Of a stretch of 64,000 nucleotides of DNA, positions 53,299-64,000 are shown piece after piece (positions within the stretch are counted from its first letter, which is position 1; each line of letters opens with the position of its first letter). The stretch comes from Paludibacterium denitrificans (GTDB lineage: Bacteria > Pseudomonadota > Gammaproteobacteria > Burkholderiales > Chromobacteriaceae). The translations under genes were made by a program, and so were the position numbers. Location of the stretch: contig NZ_WLYX01000001.1 in assembly GCF_009707705.1 (NCBI RefSeq), positions 1 through 64,000 on the forward strand. The letters run 5' to 3'. Under the pieces are notes generated by a model. The model did no database searches. It was not told where the DNA came from and saw nothing but the letters and a program-made list of their open reading frames with translations.

Positions 53299-54472
53299 GC
53301 GTGTTCACTTCCAAAAAATTCATCATTCCGACCGTGATAGTGGCCGTTCTTGGTGCCATCGCCCTGGTCTGAGTGGAAGGGGCGCTCGATTCCGCCGGAA
53401 CAGCGCTATACCTTTGTGACAGTCAACAAGGGCACCGTCAAACAAACCGTTTCGGCCAACGGTACGTTGAATCCGGTTACGTTGGTCAGCGTCGGCACGC
53501 AGGTGTCAGGCACCGTCAAACGCTATGCCGCTGATTTCAATGACAAGGTACGGGAAGGTCAGGTTTTACTGGAACTGGACGATGCGACATACCGTGCCCA
53601 GTGCTGAATCGAGCCAGGCGAGCGTCGCCAATGCCAAATCGGCGCTTGATCTGGCCAGCGCCAACGCCAAACGCATGCGCTCATTGTTTGATCAGGGATA
53701 TGTCTCGCGGCAGGACCTTGATACGGCAACGCAGGCCTTCCGTTCGGCTCAGGCGCAACTCTCGGCGGCAGCGGCCAATCACCGGCGTGACCTGACCAAT
53801 CTGGGATATACCGTGATCCGCTCTCCGGTATCTGGCGTGGTGGTAGCGCGGGAAGTGGATGTCGGGCAAACCGTCGCGGCTTCTTTCCAGACGCCGGAGC
53901 TTTACAAGATCGCCAAAGATTTGTCCAAGATGCAAATCAACACCAGTTTTGCCGAGGCGGACATTGGCGGCATCGCCAGTGGCATGAAAGCGACCTTCAC
54001 GGTGGATGCCTATCCGGGCAAGCACTTTGTCGGCACGGTTTCTCAGGTGCGTTTACAGGCCACCACCACCAGCAATGTGGTGACGTATAACGTCGTGGTG
54101 AATGTCGATAACCCCGATCAAAAACTGCTGCCGGGCATGACGGCTTACGTCAACATTGTTTCCAAAGAAGCGCGAAATGTATTGCTGGTACCCAACTCGG
54201 CACTGCGTTTCAAACCGGCCAACGCCACGCTAAAGAAATCCGGCCCGAAATCGGCCAATGCCAAAGAAGGGCAACCGGGCACGGTGTATCTGCTCGGCAA
54301 GGATGGCGAGCCACAGCCAGTACCGGTCAGAGTCAACATTACCGATGGCAAGGTCACCGAACTGGTGGAGGGCAACCTGAAAGATGGCGATCGATTGATT
54401 ACCGAGGATAACTCGCCCAAATCGGCCAGCACCGATGCGGGCAAGTCGGGCATGCGACTACGGATGTTCTAA
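53295..54472 (+). CDS. MacA/HlyD-family periplasmic adaptor (frameshifted)
   Basis: Membrane-fusion protein linking ABC transporter and TolC. ATG 53295 gives MSVFTSKKFIIPTVIVAVLG, an N-terminal anchor. After a frame change near 53371 it reads NKGTVKQTVSANGTLNPVTL and VSVGTQVSGTVKRYAADFND. After another near 53605 it reads FDQGYVSRQDLDTATQAFRS (coiled coil), SPVSGVVVAREVDVGQTVAA (lipoyl) and PDQKLLPGMTAYVNIVSKEA (barrel). Stitched length is about 392 residues, typical of MacA. Confidence 0.87.
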
Positions 54473-54474
54473 CC

Positions 54475-55208
54475 ATGCCCCAAACAGTACTTTCGGTCCG
54501 CTCGCTGTATAAACAATACGACACGGCCATAGGCCCCGTGCCGGTGCTGAAAAATGTGAACCTTGAAATTGTTGAGGGAGAATTTGTCGCCATCATGGGG
54601 CCATCGGGTTCTGGCAAGTCGACATTCATGAACATTCTCGGCTGTCTGGACGAACCCACCCAAGGCACTTATGAGTTGGTCGGTGAGGACGTTTCCACCT
54701 TGAATGCAGATGAACTGGCACAGCATCGCAACCGCGTGATCGGATTTGTATTTCAGGGCTATAACCTGCTCCCGCGCGCCACCCTCGGTGATAACGTGGC
54801 CTTGCCGTTGATTTATGCTTAAGCGTGCCGAAAGAGATTCGCCAGCAACGGGCGGAGGAACTGTTGGCCAAGGTGGGACTCGGGCAAGCCAGCCAGCGCC
54901 TGCCCAATCAGATTTCCGGCGGGCAGCAGCAACGCGTGGCAATTGCGCGGGCGCTGGCCAATCAACCCAAACTGATTCTGGCGGATGAGCCCACCGGTAA
55001 CCTCGACACCAAAACCAGCGATGAGATCATGTCGCTGTTCACCGAGATGAACCGGGACAGCGGCATCACCATTGTCCTCGTCACCCATGAGCCGGACATT
55101 GCCGAGTACGCCAAGCGGCTAGTGCGGTTCCGTGACGGGCAGATTGTCTACGACGGGCCTGTGACGGCAGGGTTGGCCGAACCGGGCCACACGAAGGAGC
55201 ACGCTTGA
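54475..55208 (+). CDS. MacB-type ABC exporter ATP-binding protein (one frameshift)
   Basis: Cytoplasmic ATPase of a type VII (LolD/MacB-like) exporter. It starts MPQTVLSVRSLYKQYDTAIG. Walker A is in IMGPSGSGKSTFMNILGCLD, the Q-loop in IGFVFQGYNLLPRATLGDNV, the signature in [20 protein letters not shown], and Walker B in LILADEPTGNLDTKTSDEIM. A frame change near 54822 splits it after LPLIYA. Stitched length is about 244 residues. The permease is a separate ORF whose ATG overlaps this stop. Confidence 0.9.
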
Positions 55209-56426
55209 TGTTTGGGGCAATGTTACTGGAGGCCTGGGCCGCCATCGGCGCCAACCGTTTACGCTCCTTGCTGACCATGCTGGGCATGGTGATTGGCGTT
55301 GCCGCCGTCATTCTCATGCTGGCACTGGGCCGTGGCGCCCAGTTTACCGTCGAACAGGGTATCGCTTCGATGGGCTCCAATCTGTTCATGATTCTGTCTG
55401 GCGCGCCAACGCAAGGCGGGGTCAGAGGTGGAACCGGCGGCGCCCCCACGCTGACCCTTGCCGATAACGATGCCATTCTGGACACCCCGGGGAATTATCA
55501 CCAGCGCCCCACTCTCCATGGGCAACAGCCAGCTGGTATATGGTGCCAACAACTGGTCAACCCAGGTGTTTGGTACTACGCCGTCTTATCTGGATGTCCG
55601 CAGCTGGAACCTGTCTGATGGCATCCCGTTTACCGATGCCGATCTGCGTTCCGCCAGCCGGGTGGTACTGCTGGGCCAGACCGTGGTCAAAAATCTGTTT
55701 GATACGGAAAACCCGGTGGGCAAAACCATTCGCATCAAGGGCAGCCCCTATACCGTTATCGGCGTACTGGGCGTCAAGGGGCAATCGCTTGACGGGCGCG
55801 ATCAGGACGACACGGCGCTGATTCCGGTCACCACGGCCAATCGCAAGCTCTTTGGCGGCCAGTTTCCCAACTCGGTACGCGTGATCATGGCGCAGGCCGA
55901 ATCAGCCCAATCCATGCCCAAAGTAGAAAACCGGCTCAACGAGCTGCTCCACCAACGCCATCATATCGGTCAGGGACAGGACGATGATTTCTCGGTTCGT
56001 AACCTGTCGGCGCTGGTGGAAACCGCTGCTTCCGCCACCAAAGTCCTCAGCCTGTTGCTGGGCGGGATTGCCTCGATCAGTTTGCTGGTTGGCGGAATTG
56101 GCATCATGAACATCATGCTGGTGTCCGTCACCGAGCGCACGCGTGAGATCGGCATCCGCGCCGCCATTGGCGCCCGGCGGCGCGACATCATGCTTCAGTT
56201 TCTGGCGGAAAGTGTGATTATCAGCGTGTTCGGCTGCTTTATCGGGGTGGTACTGGGAGTAAGCGGGGCGTGGTTGGTGCAACAAGCTACCGACATGACG
56301 GTAGTGGTCACCGGATTTTCCATTCTGATGTCGTTTGGCGTGGCGGCCAGTGTGGGTATCTTTTTCGGTTTTTATCCGGCACGCAAGGCCAGCCTGCTGA
56401 AACCGATTGACGCACTACGCCAGTAA
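55208..56426 (+). CDS. MacB-type ABC exporter permease (one frameshift)
   Basis: Inner-membrane FtsX-like permease of the exporter. It starts MFGAMLLEAWAAIGANRLRS, then LLTMLGMVIGVAAVILMLAL. The MacB periplasmic domain follows (GIASMGSNLFMILSGAPTQG), with a frame change near 55490. The C-terminal three helices read LLLGGIASISLLVGGIGIMN, TERTREIGIRAAIGARRRDI (coupling helix) and GFYPARKASLLKPIDALRQ. Stitched length is about 406 residues. With the TolC and MacA genes it makes a complete tripartite exporter; the substrate is not evident. Confidence 0.9.
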
Positions 56427-56440
56427 GCCTGAGACAGCGA

Positions 56441-56800
56441 TCAACGTGCCGGTCTGTCACGTGGCCGACGGGGCGCAAACACCAGCACTTTGGCTGAGTG
56501 TGTGCGCTCCTGTACGGTCAACGGCGTGCCTTCGTCAAACATCCGGTGCAAGCGCCCAAACGCCGTCCACATCAGGCGATTAGCCAGCACCATCGCATGT
56601 ACGGGATTTTTGGCCGCGCGGCGAGTCAGTTCTATCAGGGTGAGCGTCTGTTCCAGCTTCAACCGGTTTCTGGGAGCAGCGGCTTCGACCTGTGCCTGCA
56701 AAAGCTGGCTGCGCAACGCCTCGAAGGCCAGCGGATTTTGGCGATATAACTCAACCAGACTGTTGAAGTCCGGCAAGAGGGGAGTAGGCAATTCGTCCAT
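56441..56800 (-). CDS. DUF3135 family protein
   Basis: A 119-residue protein, frame intact from ATG 56800: MDELPTPLLPDFNSLVELYR, QNPLAFEALRSQLLQAQVEA and RLKLEQTLTLIELTRRAAKN. The FxxLxxLxxxNPxAFExLR start is typical of DUF3135. No function is known to me. It is convergent with the exporter operon, only 14 bases from it, and lies 43 bases downstream of fumC. Confidence 0.75.
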   Translation of the reverse strand: MDELPTPLLPDFNSLVELYRQNPLAFEALRSQLLQAQVEAAAPRNRLKLEQTLTLIELTRRAAKNPVHAMVLANRLMWTAFGRLHRMFDEGTPLTVQERTHSAKVLVFAPRRPRDRPAR

Positions 56801-56843
56801 GATCGACGGCCTCCAAATCGTGACAAACCGTTTGCAAATGGCG

Positions 56844-58230
56844 TTACACCATCTTCCCCGGCTGCACCCATTGTGCAAACTGGGCTTCCGTGACATAGCC
56901 CAACGCCAGTGCCGCTGCCTGTAATGTGCTGCCGTCGTGATGGGCACGTTTGGCAATCTCGGCCGCACGGTCATAGCCGATGTGCGGACTCAGGGCGGTA
57001 ACCAGCATCAGCGAGCGTTCGAGTAACTCGTTGATTCTTGGCTGATTGGCGATCATCCCCTGCACGCAGTATTGGTCAAAACTGGCGATGCCATCGGCCA
57101 ACAGCCTGACGCTTTGCAAGAAGGCATGCGCCATCAAGGGTTTAAACACGTTGAGTTCGAAGTTGCCGGAGGCACCGGCCATGGTCAGCGCCACGTCATT
57201 ACCAAACACCTGACAGCACAACATGGTGATGGCTTCACACTGCGTAGGATTGACCTTGCCGGGCATGATTGAACTCCCCGGTTCGTTTTCCGGAATGTGC
57301 AGCTCACCCAGCCCGCAGCGTGGCCCCGATGCCAGCCACCGAATATCATTGGCGATCTTCATCAACGCCGTCGCCAGCAACTTGAGCGCGCCGTGCATGG
57401 ACACCAGCCCGTCATGCGCGGCCAGCGCGGCAAACTTGTTGGAGGCACTAGAAAAAGGCAGGCTGGTGTGGCTGGCCAGTTCCTCCGCCACACGTTGGCC
57501 GAACTCGGGATGCGTGTTGAGCCCGGTGCCCACGGCCGTACCGCCCACCGCCAGTTCGCACAGCAGCGGCAAGTTGGCCGAAATGGCTTGTTCGGCATGT
57601 TCCAGCTGCGCCACCCAGCCAGACACTTCCTGCCCCAGCGTCAGCGGCGTGGCATCCTGCAGATGAGTGCGCCCGATCTTGACGATGGAGGCAAAAGCCG
57701 CAGCCTTGATGGACAGGCTGGCCCGCAAGCGCAGTAGCGTGTTACTGCAACTGCTGGCTGATGGCCCGCGCCGCCGCCACGTACATGGCCGTGGGGAAAA
57801 TATCGTTGGAAGACTGCCCCAGATTGACATGATCGTTGGGGTGCAGCAGGCGTTCGCTGCCCAATCCGCCGCCCAGTAGTTGCGAGGCACGGTTGGCCAG
57901 CACCTCGTTCATGTTCATATTGGTTTGCGTGCCGGAGCCGGTTTGCCACACCGACAGCGGAAACGCTCCGGCATGCTGACCAGCCAACACTTCATCCGCC
58001 GCCTGCACAATGGCTTCGACTTTATCCGCGTCCAGCAGCCCCAGTGCGCCATTGGTCAGCGCGCAGGCACGTTTTACCAAGGCCAACGCGTGCAGCAGCT
58101 CGCCGGGCATGCGCTCGGTCGAGATGTGAAAATGCAGTAGCGAGCGCTGGGTTTGCGCGCCCCACAGCGCACCGGATGCCACCTCGATCGGCCCAAAGGA
58201 ATCCTGCTCTATCCTGAACGATGCTGCCAT
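56844..58230 (-). CDS. fumC: Class II fumarate hydratase FumC (one frameshift)
   Basis: Iron-independent fumarase of the TCA cycle. ATG 58230 gives [20 protein letters not shown], then [20 protein letters not shown] and [20 protein letters not shown]. After a frame change near 57745 it reads [40 protein letters not shown] and the lyase signature [16 protein letters not shown]. It ends [13 protein letters not shown]. Stitched length is about 462 residues, normal. Two exact 10-mers lie 79 bases apart (57494, 57573). Confidence 0.93.
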
Positions 58231-58317
58231 CTGCCACCTCCCCGCCGCTTGCCTGTGATCGGCTGCAGCTATTTCAGTGTAGTGGCTGAATCGGAGCAAG
58301 ACAGGGTAAATCACCGC

Positions 58318-60975
58318 TCAGGATGACGTGGTGCCCGCCCAACGCCGCAGCAGTTGCTTGCGCCCTTCTTCCAGCACGCCTAGCGCCGGGGCAAACGGGA
58401 CGACGACCAGCCAGATGCTGGCGGGTGGCGGGGCGGTGGCAAACAGCCGGTTGCCCCATGGGGTATAGACGATCAGCACAATCAACACCGCTTCCAGCAT
58501 CAGGCCACTGAGCAGCAGGCGGTTTTCGCGCAAAGAGAATTGCCAGTGCCGGTAACGTGGGATGGCGGCAAACGAAGACATTGACCATCTGCGCCACGAT
58601 GATGGCCAACCAGCAGGCCGCCGTCGCCTGATGATAGCCGTAAGCCGTATCGGCCAGCGCCGCGCCATAGTGCCAGCCCAGACTGGACAACACAAAAAGA
58701 AGGCCGTCATGGCGCTTAACGCCTCCAATCCACCAAGGAACAGGTAGGCCCGAGCCAGCAGGCTCCATGACAACAAGTGCTCACCGCGAGCGCGTGGAGG
58801 GCGACGCATGACGTCGCTGTGTGGCCGTTCCGCCCCCAGTGCCAGCGCCTACAGGCATGTTGGTGCCCAGATCAATCGACAGTATCTGCAGCACGGTGAG
58901 CGGCAAGGGAATCCGGAACAGCACAAACGCCAGATACGGCACGGCTTCGGGAATATTGGACGTCAGAATATAGGTCAGGAACTTGCGGATATTGTCATAA
59001 ACCGCCCGCCCCTCCTCAATGGCGCTGACGATGGTGGCAAAGTGATCGTCCAGCAGCACGATGTCGGCGGCCTCGCGTGCCACGTCGGTGCCGGACAAGC
59101 CCATGGCGATGCCGATATCCGCCGTTTTCAGCGCGGGCGCATCATTCACCCCATCGCCGGTTACCGCCACCATCTCGCCCTTGCGCTGCAAGGCTTGGAC
59201 CACTTGCATTTTCTGCTCGGCCGTCATGCGGGCAAACAGTATCTCCGGCGCATCCAGCGCCAGTTGCAGGCTGGCGGAGGTCATGTGCCGCACGTTATCA
59301 CCGGTCAACAACACCGGAGCAGCACCACGGATCAGCCCGATTTCACGTGCCAGCGCCAGCGCGGTATGCGGGTGATCGCCCGTGACCATGATCACGCGCA
59401 CGCCCGCCTCGTGACAGCGGCTCACTGCCTCGTGCACATCGGGACGCGGCGGGTCCTCCAGCCCAACCAGACCGCACAATTGCAGCTGATCTTCCTCGGC
59501 TACAAGGTTGGCCGAAAGCGGCTTCCACGCCAGCGCCAGTACGCGCAAGCCGCGGTCGGCCATATCTTCCTGCGCCTGCTGCAACCTGATCCGATCATCG
59601 GCAGCCAAGGGTTGCAGCTCTTGGCCGTTGAACCAGAACTGACAACGCGGCAACACGGTTTCCGGCGCACCTTTGCACCACAGCATGCCGCCGCCATCCG
59701 GCTGACGGGTCATCACCGACATGCGCCGCCGCTCGCTATCGAAAGCGATTTCACCCACATTGGGCCCAGCTGAAGGCAGATCACCGGCAAATTGCCACAG
59801 CGCCACCTCCATCGGGTCGCCAGCCTACTGGCCATCGGGGAATTTCAGGCTATGGCAATAGCGCGCCACCTGACGTAGTGGTAATTCGTCCGGATGCGGC
59901 CAGCGCTCGGCCGCCAGCCGGTGTTGCCCAGAGATGAACAGCTCGCGCACCGTCATGCAGTTCTGGGTCAGCGTGCCGGTTTTGTCGGTCAGGATGACCG
60001 TGGCACTTCCCAGTGTTTCTACCGCTGGCAGGTGGCGCACCAGCGCATTGCGCCGGGCCATGCGCTGTGTCGCCAGCGCCAGCGACAAGGTCACTGTGGG
60101 CAGCAGCCCCTCCGGCACGTTGGCCACGATGATGCCGATGGCAAACATGAAATTTGCCCAGAACGGCAGGCCGATGGCATGGCCAATGGCAAAAAACACC
60201 ACCCCCAAGCTCAACGCCAGCGCCGCCACCAGGCGCGAAATCCGTTGAATCTCCTGCTGCAACGGCGAGGTGGTATCGCCAGCCGTCTGTGTCAGATGCG
60301 CGATACGGCCCAATTCGGTATGCATGCCGGTGGCGTAGACCACGGCACTGCATTCCCCCACCACAATCAGGGTGCCAGCCAGAAGGAGGTTGTGCGCCGA
60401 CAGCGGCCCGCTAGCGGTATCGACATCCGGGTTCAGTAAGCGCAGGTGGGATTCGCCGGTCAGCGTGGCCAGATTGGCGCGCAACCCCCAACTTTCCAGC
60501 AGTCGACAATCAGTTTAAGCACCTTGGCACCTTCGGCCAACAGGATCACATCCCCCGGCACCAGCTCGGTCGCCAGCACCGTTTGCGTGCCACCTTCACG
60601 CCGCACTTCCACCTTTTGCGGCAGCAAGTGCTGCAACGCCACCAGCGCCTGTTCGGCGCGATAGGTTTGCCAAAAGAGAAAGCGCCATTGATGACAATGA
60701 CGCCGACAATGGCCACCCCCAGCTGGAACATACCCTGCCCGGGCTCAAGGTTGGCCGAAACAAACGCTAGCACCGCCGCCAACCAGAGGATCAGAGCGAA
60801 GAAATGGGTGAACTCGCGCAACAGCAGCAACCACAGCGGATCACGCGGCAGCGCCTGTACCTGATTGCGGCCAAACTCCGCTTTGTAAGCGCCGCACCTC
60901 ATCCGCGCACAAACCGGCCGGGCGGCTACCCAGGCTGGCCAGCGCGGCCTCCGGTGTTTGCTGCATGATGTTCAT
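58318..60975 (-). CDS. Cation-transporting P-type ATPase (frameshifted)
   Basis: A P2-type cation pump of about 886 residues. ATG 60975 ([20 protein letters not shown]) begins the cytoplasmic N-terminal domain. The actuator domain reads [15 protein letters not shown] and [11 protein letters not shown]. The ion-site helix reads [20 protein letters not shown], followed by [20 protein letters not shown] (phosphorylated Asp in DKTGTLTQN). [18 protein letters not shown] and [20 protein letters not shown] complete the P domain. The PEGLLPT and [16 protein letters not shown] blocks recall the Na,K/Ca-type (IIC-like) group. Frame changes lie near 60890, 60680, 60500, 59825, 58830 and 58600. The ion is not determined. 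Confidence 0.82.
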
Positions 60976-61079
60976 ATCAGGATGGTTCAGCACAAACCTT
61001 GCTCCCGAAGATGATGGCAGGGCCAGCACAAGCCCCGCCCGGCACGCGCCATCAAGCGGTGGTCAGTGTCACCGGCCTG

Positions 61080-63280
61080 TTAGCACACGCAGCTAGTCTC
61101 AACATGGTTGGTCACAAAATCGGCAAAGGCTGCCGCTGGCATCGGGCGGGCAATGGCATAGCCCTGCACCTCATCACAGCCCATGCTTTGCAGTATGGCT
61201 TGTACCTGCTGGTTTTCCACGCCTTCGGCAATGGAGCGCAAGCCCAGTGCTACGCGCCAACTGGATGATCGTGCCGGTAATGGCGCTGCTGTCGGCATCG
61301 GAGGCCAGATCGCGGACAAAAGACTGGTCGATCTTCAGCTTGTCGACTTTCAGGCGCTTCAGATACGACAGGCTGGAATAACCCGTGCCGAAATCGTCGA
61401 TCGACAGCTGTACCCCCAAAGCGCTCAGGCGCTGGGTAATGGCCAGAACCTTGGCCGTATTCTGGATCAGGATGGATTCAGTCAGCTCCAGCTCCAGATA
61501 TTGCGGCGCCAGCCCAGACTGCTGCAGGGCTGCTTCAACACTGGCGACAATATCGCCACGCAAAAACTGCAGCGCAGAAAGATTCACCGCCACAACAAAT
61601 GGCGGCAGACCCGCACGTTGCCAGCGAGCCGCTTGCTGGCAGGCACTGGCGATGACCCATTCGCCAATCGGCACAATCAGGCCACTTTCTTCGGCAATGG
61701 GAATAAACAGCCCGGGAGACAACATCCCTTGTTGCGGGTGCTGCCAGCGCAACAAGGCTTCTGCCCCCACCAGTAAGCCGCTGGCGAGATCAATCTGCGG
61801 CTGATAGTGCAACGCCAGTTCTTGCTGCGCCAAGGCAAGCCGCAGACCGTTTTCAATGTTCAGCCGCTCGGCAGCCTCGGCATTCATGCCTTCGTCAAAG
61901 AAACGATAGGTTGAGCGCCCTTCGGCCTTGGCACGGAACATGGCCATGTCGGCTTTTTTCAGCAAGGTATCAAAATCCGTGCCGTCGTCTGGATAAACCG
62001 CCACGCCCATGGAAACCGAGGTCGAAAGCTGGTGCCCTTCCAGCGCGAAAGGCCGCTGCAAGGATTCCATCAAATCATTCAAAACCGAGGCGGCCGCGTC
62101 AGCATGCGACAGATCCCCAAGAATCAGCAAAAACTCGTCCCCGCCCTCGCGGCTGAGGGTATCGCTGGCGCGCAACGACTGGGCAAAGCGCTGGGTCATG
62201 CCTTTGAGCAACTCATCGCCGACGGCATGACCAAGAGAGTCATTGACCGTTTTAAAACCATCGGCATCGACAAATACCAGCGCCAGACGGGAACGTGCAC
62301 TGTTGGCATCCGCCGCTAGCGCCTGAAACTGCTGGCGTACCAGTACGCGATTGGGCAAGCCGGTGAGCGGATCATGGAACGCCGGGGAATTCGATATGCT
62401 GCTCGGCGCGCTGGCGCTCGGCCATTTCCACCTGCAAGCGCTGATAAGGCGCACGCACGCTGGAGACAAACACCGCACGGTAGATGTAGTAGTAGGCAAT
62501 CACCTTGTAGCTATGCCCGGCCAGCGCCAAAACATCATTCACGTTGGAATACAACATGAAACAACATTCGGCCAACATCGACACCACGGTCGCGGCAAAC
62601 AGATTGGCAACGTCGGCATTAGCGTGGCGCTGTTGCCGGACGTATAACAACCATGCCGCCAGCAACAGCAACAGCACAATGCCAACCTCGGCCATGATCT
62701 TGGCCGGTGTCAGACCATAGCCATCACGAAACATCGTCGGCCACAGTTCCGGATGCGCCAGTTCCGTGTAGTAAATCACCGCCGTGACGAGCAAGCTGGC
62801 CGCCAAAATCAGATAACGCGTCGCGGACCGCTGCAGTGGTTGGCATGAGCGCAACGCTACAATCAGCAAGGTAATGGCCGCCACATAACGGGCCGCCAAC
62901 CAGAAGATGATCGCCTTGTCTTTGGACGCTGGCGTGATAAAAGCCGGCATGCCTTGGTACGACAGCATGTGGGCAAAGTCGATCAAGCCCACCGCCAGAA
63001 AGCCACACGCCAGAATGACGATAGTGCCGGGCTGGCTACGGCTACTGGCATGCCACGACACGGCAAACACCAGACACGCCACCACAATGGCAAAGGTTTC
63101 TTCAACAGTATGCGTCAGCAGGGGAAACAGGCTGGTGCCCTGACTGAGCCATGCCAACGACGGGGTCTGCCAAATCAAGAGAAAAACCAGTGCCAGCACT
63201 GCAAGCAGCCGCCACGGAATAGCGGAGCCTTCGGCCACAGGCCCGACAGCTTCCTTAACAGGTGACGACAATGTAGCCAT
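61080..63280 (-). CDS. MASE3-GGDEF-EAL c-di-GMP protein (frameshifted)
   Basis: A membrane-bound c-di-GMP enzyme. ATG 63280 (MATLSSPVKEAVGPVAEGSA) leads to a MASE3 sensor with about eight helices; FLAVGLIDFAHMLSYQGMPA and DKAIIFWLAARYVAAITLLI are typical. After a frame change near 62385 the GGDEF domain is intact: FHDPLTGLPNRVLVRQQFQA and LSREGGDEFLLILGD. The EAL domain has GAEALLRWQHPQQG, LELTESILIQ and IDDFGTGYSSLSYL, and after a frame change near 61262, RSIAEGVENQQVQAILQSMG. Both active sites look complete. Stitched length is about 733 residues. Confidence 0.87.
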
Positions 63281-63417
63281 GGCGATCTATGCAAAATAGG
63301 TTTAAAAACAGAGCAGCATTTTATGCCATTTGCACATTAAAGCCTAGAAAAGTCTTTCTTTCGGCCAACCTACCTAGGCTGGACGCCACAACCAACAGGT
63401 AGCAACGTCACCGCCAG

Positions 63418-64000
63418 TCACGCAGTTAGCCTGTCGCCGAGCACGGCACTCACGCGACGATGGATGCGCAGCACCATCACGGCCGCCAGCAAACTTAGCA
63501 CGTTAGCAAACATCGTTGCCGCCGTGTAAGTGCCCAAGCTGTTACGCAACACACCACCCAGCAAGGCAGCAAACGCCGCGCCCAGTTGATGGCCCGCCAC
63601 CACCCAGCCAAACACCACCGGTGCCTCCTGATGGCCAAACACATCATGCGTCAGGCGTACCGTGGGCGGCACGGTGGCCACCCAGTCCAGCCCGTAAAAC
63701 AGCGCAAAAATCGGCAAGCCAAAGTAGCCAAGGCCAAAGGCGTAGGGCAGATAAATGAGCGCCAAACCACGCAAGCCGTAATAGCAGAACAACAGCACGC
63801 GGTTGTTATAGCGGTCCGACATCCAGCCCGACAGTGTCGTGCCCACCAGATCCAACGCCCCCATGGCGGCAAGAATGCTGGCACCGCCCAGAGCCGTTAA
63901 GCCGTAATCGCCGCACATGGCAATAAAGTGGGTACCGATATAGCCGTTGGTGGTGGCACCACAGACGAAGAAGCTGAAAAACAGCAACCAGAAATCACGC
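63418..64000 (-). CDS. Major facilitator superfamily transporter, partial
   Basis: The C-terminal part of an MFS transporter; its start lies beyond the window. The frame is open: GYIGTHFIAMCGDYGLTALG, ALDLVGTTLSGWMSDRYNNR (the loop motif between helices), GYFGLPIFALFYGLDWVATV, PVVFGWVVAGHQLGAAFAAL and a final helix before RIHRRVSAVLGDRLTA. About six helices are visible. The substrate is not predictable. Confidence 0.8.
   Translation of the reverse strand, partial: RDFWLLFFSFFVCGATTNGYIGTHFIAMCGDYGLTALGGASILAAMGALDLVGTTLSGWMSDRYNNRVLLFCYYGLRGLALIYLPYAFGLGYFGLPIFALFYGLDWVATVPPTVRLTHDVFGHQEAPVVFGWVVAGHQLGAAFAALLGGVLRNSLGTYTAATMFANVLSLLAAVMVLRIHRRVSAVLGDRLTA

Noticed and set aside
58808-60439. 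His/Gln-rich plus-strand frames opposite the P-type ATPase
   Set aside because: Low-complexity antisense translations; the minus strand has DKTGT and the other P-type motifs.
63341-63378. AGCCTAG ... CTAGGCT hairpin enclosing a copy of the 10-mer, as a terminator
   Set aside because: The loop is over 20 bases and no T-run follows; most copies of the word are not in hairpins, so I do not call a terminator.

Overview
The window looks like a betaproteobacterium, most likely of the Neisseriales/Chromobacteriaceae type. The evidence is a cd1-type denitrification cluster (nirS-M-C-F-DL-GH-J-N plus norCB-E-F-Q-D) under an FNR/DNR-type regulator, betaproteobacterial-looking protein sequences throughout, and a 10-base word (GTTGGCCGAA / TTCGGCCAAC) that occurs exactly 34 times and behaves like a DNA-uptake sequence. 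The species cannot be fixed from the sequence alone.

Layout. 0.5-5.9 kb (minus strand): a molybdenum-cofactor operon, moaA-mobB-moeA-moaD-moaE-mobA-moaC, followed by mogA. Every gene is recognisable but riddled with small indels. 6.3-10 kb (plus): the molybdate locus modA-modB-modC-nifQ-modE, divergent from moa. 10-12 kb (minus): a chemoreceptor with a nitrate/nitrite-sensing NIT domain. 12.6-15.6 kb (plus): class III anaerobic ribonucleotide reductase, with the glycyl-radical domain on a separate small ORF and then nrdG. 15.8-24.5 kb (plus): 2-aminoethylphosphonate uptake and degradation (phnR, binding protein, HD protein, ATPase, double permease, phnW, phnX, FAD oxidoreductase). 24.7-34.0 kb (minus): dnr, then the nir operon read from nirS at 33.9 kb. 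34.1-40.0 kb (minus): a DUF3079 gene and the nor operon. 40.1-44.2 kb (plus): nirE, hemerythrin, DUF2249, a polytopic membrane protein and nnrS. 44.5-47.9 kb (plus): a CZB chemoreceptor and a globin-PAS-GGDEF-EAL protein. 48.1-50.0 kb: a DUF488-marR-Yip1 group with two matching operators. 50.3-51.6 kb: a DGC protein and an OmpA lipoprotein. 51.9-56.4 kb: a TolC/MacA/ABC exporter. 56.4-64 kb (minus): DUF3135, fumC, a cation P-type ATPase, MASE3-GGDEF-EAL, and an MFS transporter cut by the window end.

How it works together. Six palindromic FNR/DNR boxes (TTGAT-N4-ATCAA type) lie 65-100 bp ahead of nrdD, nirJ, nirS, norC/nirE, the hemerythrin gene and nnrS. Anaerobic DNA synthesis, nitrite reduction, heme d1 synthesis, NO reduction and NO protection therefore form one visible regulon. 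Mo uptake and cofactor genes would serve a nitrate reductase outside the window. NIT, CZB and globin sensors add motility and c-di-GMP inputs.

Quality warning. Most genes longer than about 600 bp contain one or more single-base indels, often in G/C runs. Stitched frames give well-conserved proteins, so most breaks look like sequencing or assembly error rather than true pseudogenes. The density is far higher in 0.5-7.8 kb. Coordinates below are for the stitched genes.
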